DNA from: Chloroflexota bacterium
Lineage (GTDB): Bacteria > Chloroflexota > Dehalococcoidia > JACQGW01
Assembly (NCBI GenBank): GCA_016199325.1
Contig: JACQGW010000089.1
Location: forward strand, 1 to 10,459
Reading direction: 5' to 3'
Length of the DNA: 10,459 nucleotides
Below the pieces are notes generated by a model. It was not told where the DNA came from, did no database searches, and saw nothing but the letters and a program-made list of their open reading frames with translations. The position numbers and the translations under genes were made by a program. This document shows, in pieces, positions 9,051 through 10,459 of the stretch. The first letter of the stretch is position 1, and each line of letters opens with the position of its first letter.

Positions 9051-9076
9051 GGGGTTTGGGGTTTGGGGGTTTGGGG
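9051..9076 (+). repeat. Telomere-like GGGGTTT repeat, potential G-quadruplex
   Basis: Four runs of four or five G (9051-9054, 9058-9061, 9065-9069, 9073-9076) are separated by exactly three T each. This satisfies the usual rule for an intramolecular G-quadruplex on the plus strand. It lies 12 bases upstream of the -35 box of the prenyl synthase promoter, on the strand opposite to that promoter's coding strand. Confidence 0.85.
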
Positions 9077-9153
9077 TTGGTAGCTGGAGCGGCGATCTGC
9101 GCGTCGATATTCGCTCGTGGTGCATCCGGCAGCTACTCACGGATTCGGACGCC

Positions 9154-9469
9154 CCCCGTCCGTCATGCTGACCCGCAGCGAAGCATCCCCCCGGCCGCTG
9201 CTGGCCGTCCCCGTCCGTCATGCTGACCCGCAGCGAAGCATCCCCCCGGCCGCTGCTGCCCGTCCCCGTCCGTCATGCTGAGCCTTAGCGAAGCATCTCC
9301 CCGGCCGCTGCTGGCCGTCCCCTTCCGTCATGCTGAGCCATAGCGAAGCATCTCCCCGGCCGCTGCTGCCCGTCCCCGTCCGTCATGCTGAGCCATAGCG
9401 AAGCATCTCCCCGGCTCGAACCGTAACGGCCGGGAGATGCTTCGCTGCGGCTCAGCATGACGGACGGGG
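9154..9469. repeat. 55-bp tandem array ending in an inverted copy
   Basis: Units begin at 9154, 9209, 9264, 9319 and 9374, each starting CCCCGTC (CCCCTTC in the fourth) and carrying GTCATGCTGA and AGCGAAGCATC. Copies 1 and 3 end in CTGGCCGT, copies 2 and 4 in CTGCCCGT. Copies 1-2 share one central variant and 3-5 another. The fifth is truncated and faces an inverted copy at 9432-9469, giving a 38-bp stem with two mismatches around a loop containing tcgaaccgtaac. The same element recurs at 10311-10459. It encodes nothing credible. Confidence 0.93.
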
Positions 9470-9530
9470 AGCCCACCCATCACTCGTTCGCAGCGGCTGC
9501 TACGAAAATGATCTCTCAGGGGCCTGTAGT

Positions 9531-9544
9531 GAGCCGCAAGGCTC
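9531..9544. other. Small GCAA-tetraloop hairpin in intergenic DNA
   Basis: GAGCC (9531-9535) and GGCTC (9540-9544) pair around GCAA. The flanking 9480-9595 region shows no gene. A five-pair stem could be chance. Confidence 0.3.
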
Positions 9545-9595
9545 ATGGACTGCTCACCAAGAAAACGCAGGGATCGCGCCCGTCACCCATTTTCC

Positions 9596-9630
9596 ATGAC
9601 GCATGACGTATGACGCATGACGTATGACGC
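9596..9630. repeat. ATGACGC/ATGACGT heptamer tandem repeat
   Basis: Five 7-base units follow each other without gaps, alternating ATGACGC and ATGACGT. They end 31 bases before the -10 box of the LysM gene. An in-frame ATG here would extend that protein, but the promoter lies downstream of it, so it is not a likely start. Confidence 0.88.
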
Positions 9631-9637
9631 CCCGCGC

Positions 9638-9666
9638 ATGCCAGAGGCGCGCGAGGGTGCTATACT
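9638..9666 (+). promoter_or_regulatory. Extended -10 promoter of the LysM gene
   Basis: TATACT (9661-9666) is preceded by TGC, an extended -10, with a poor -35 (ATGCCA, 9638-9643) 17 bases upstream. The expected transcription start, 6 to 8 bases after the -10, falls at about 9673-9675, at or next to the GTG start codon. Confidence 0.55.
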
Positions 9667-9673
9667 TCGCACC

Positions 9674-10240
9674 GTGGAGTTCCAGTGCTATACCTGCGCC
9701 AGCCCCGCCTGGCGCCAGTGTCCCCGGTGCCGGGCCGTGTTCTGCCCCGACCACGGCGACGAAACGTGTCTGCGCTGCGGCGGCCGGCGCCGCCGGTTGT
9801 CGCTCCCGCGGCCTGCCCTGGTCTCGTCGGGCCTGTTCCGCGGCTCGCTGCTGGCCGCGGCCGTCGTCGGCGCAATTCAGTTTGGCCCCGGCCTGATGGG
9901 CGTCGGCAGCAGCGCGGTAGCCACGCCGGCGCCGACCCGACTGGCCGCACCGGCAACGCTCACGCCGGCGAGCACCCCGACCGCCACCCCTCGTCCCTCG
10001 CCGACGAGCACGCCAACGCCCACGCCGACGGCTACCGCCAGTCCGAGCCCGACGGCCACGCCCCCGCCGCCAACGCCCACGCCCAGACCGAAGGCGATTC
10101 CCTACGTCGTCCGGCCCGGCGATTCGCTCCGCTCCATCGCCGACCGCTTCGGCCTCTCCGCCGAAACCCTCGCCGCCTACAACGGCATCACCGACCCCGA
10201 CCTGATCCGCGTCGGACAGACGATCCAGATCCCGCAGTAG
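9674..10240 (+). CDS. Zinc finger-transmembrane-LysM protein
   Basis: The 188-residue protein has four parts. Residues 5-35 hold eight zinc ligands (C5, C8, C16, C19, C24, H27, C32, C35), spaced like a two-zinc cross-brace finger of the AN1 or B-box kind. A basic RRRR patch (38-41) precedes one hydrophobic segment at about 52-76, so the finger should face the cytosol. Residues 84-139 are almost only T, P, S and A, a stalk suited to crossing the wall. Residues 142-187 form one LysM domain (YVVRPGDSL, YNGI, VGQTIQIP) that binds N-acetylglucosamine-containing glycans such as peptidoglycan. GTG 9674 is chosen because the -10 box ends only seven bases earlier and no ribosome site exists, which suggests leaderless translation. 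The cytosolic partner of the finger is unknown. Confidence 0.82.
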   Translation: MEFQCYTCASPAWRQCPRCRAVFCPDHGDETCLRCGGRRRRLSLPRPALVSSGLFRGSLLAAAVVGAIQFGPGLMGVGSSAVATPAPTRLAAPATLTPASTPTATPRPSPTSTPTPTPTATASPSPTATPPPPTPTPRPKAIPYVVRPGDSLRSIADRFGLSAETLAAYNGITDPDLIRVGQTIQIPQ

Positions 10241-10273
10241 CTGACTTCACGGCACGTCGCCAGACTGACGAAC

Positions 10274-10297
10274 CGCCAAGACGCCAAGGACGCCAAG
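10274..10297. repeat. CGCCAAG short tandem repeat
   Basis: CGCCAAG occurs at 10274-10280, 10282-10288 and 10291-10297, spaced eight and nine bases. It lies between the LysM gene stop and the palindromic repeat cluster and encodes nothing credible. Confidence 0.7.
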
Positions 10298-10310
10298 AGG
10301 GCACCGGACG

Positions 10311-10459
10311 GTCATGCTGAGCCGCAGCGAGGGCGCCCGACTGTCATGCTGAGCCGCAGCGAAGCATCTCCCCCGGCTTGAGCCGGCAGCGCCGGGGAGA
10401 TGCTTCGCTGCGGCTCAGCATGACACAGGAGCGCCGGCAGCGCCGGGGAGATGCTTCGC
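10311..10459. repeat. Second cluster of GTCATGCTGA palindromic elements
   Basis: A short copy (from 10311) is followed by a full arm at 10343-10373 and its exact 31-base reverse complement at 10394-10424. The 20-base loop contains GCTTGAGC. A further inverted partial copy begins after 10440 and runs off the window. Arms match those at 9374-9469. For the upstream LysM gene the long stem could end transcription, though no T-run follows. Confidence 0.92.

Noticed and set aside
9154..9469. CRISPR array
   Set aside because: The 55-bp units repeat over nearly their whole length, with no unique spacers of constant size and no cas genes nearby.
9285..9546. Small minus-strand frames in the 55-bp repeat array
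   Set aside because: Their products are translated repeat units, with no ribosome site or promoter.

Overview
The window is high-GC bacterial DNA. The LeuRS sequence, the FemAB-like pair, the LysM protein with a Pro/Thr-rich stalk, and the many short palindromic and tandem intergenic repeats suggest a Chloroflexota (Thermomicrobia-like) genome. That placement is an impression from sequence style and was not tested. It looks like an ordinary chromosomal region with genes for core metabolism and cell envelope, heavily decorated with repeats. I found no clear undescribed defence system. The nearest candidates are a methyltransferase with repeat-encoded C-terminal units and a zinc-finger/LysM membrane protein.

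Layout. (1) 1-1290, minus strand: a beta-class DNA methyltransferase that stays open to the left edge. Its last ~50 visible codons are made of a 60-bp palindromic repeat. (2) 1291-1437: a compact divergent promoter region and a leader with a 16-bp hairpin. (3) 1438-3885, plus: leuS. (4) 4006-5109, plus: a PLP-dependent D-serine dehydratase/D-threonine aldolase-family enzyme, preceded by a GTTTCTGGTT repeat cluster. (5) 5110-5403: a perfect 34-bp palindrome, then sequence with no recognisable gene. (6) 8936 down to 5404, minus: a polyprenyl diphosphate synthase, two tandem FemAB-like aminoacyltransferases, and a 62-residue zinc-ribbon protein. The first three form an evident operon. A repeat relative of the one at the left edge follows the second femAB gene. 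(7) 9040-9673: repeat-rich intergenic DNA with a telomere-like G-rich motif, a five-copy 55-bp tandem array ending in an inverted copy, and ATGACGY heptamers. (8) 9674-10240, plus: a small protein with a cytosolic zinc finger, one membrane segment, a Pro/Thr-rich stalk and an outside LysM domain. (9) 10241-10459: the same repeat family again, running off the right edge.

How the genes may work together. The prenyl synthase and FemAB pair point to lipid and peptidoglycan-precursor chemistry. FemAB enzymes use aminoacyl-tRNA, and the LysM protein would bind the wall they modify. This link is inference from gene order and family knowledge. LeuRS and the PLP enzyme are probably unrelated housekeeping neighbours.
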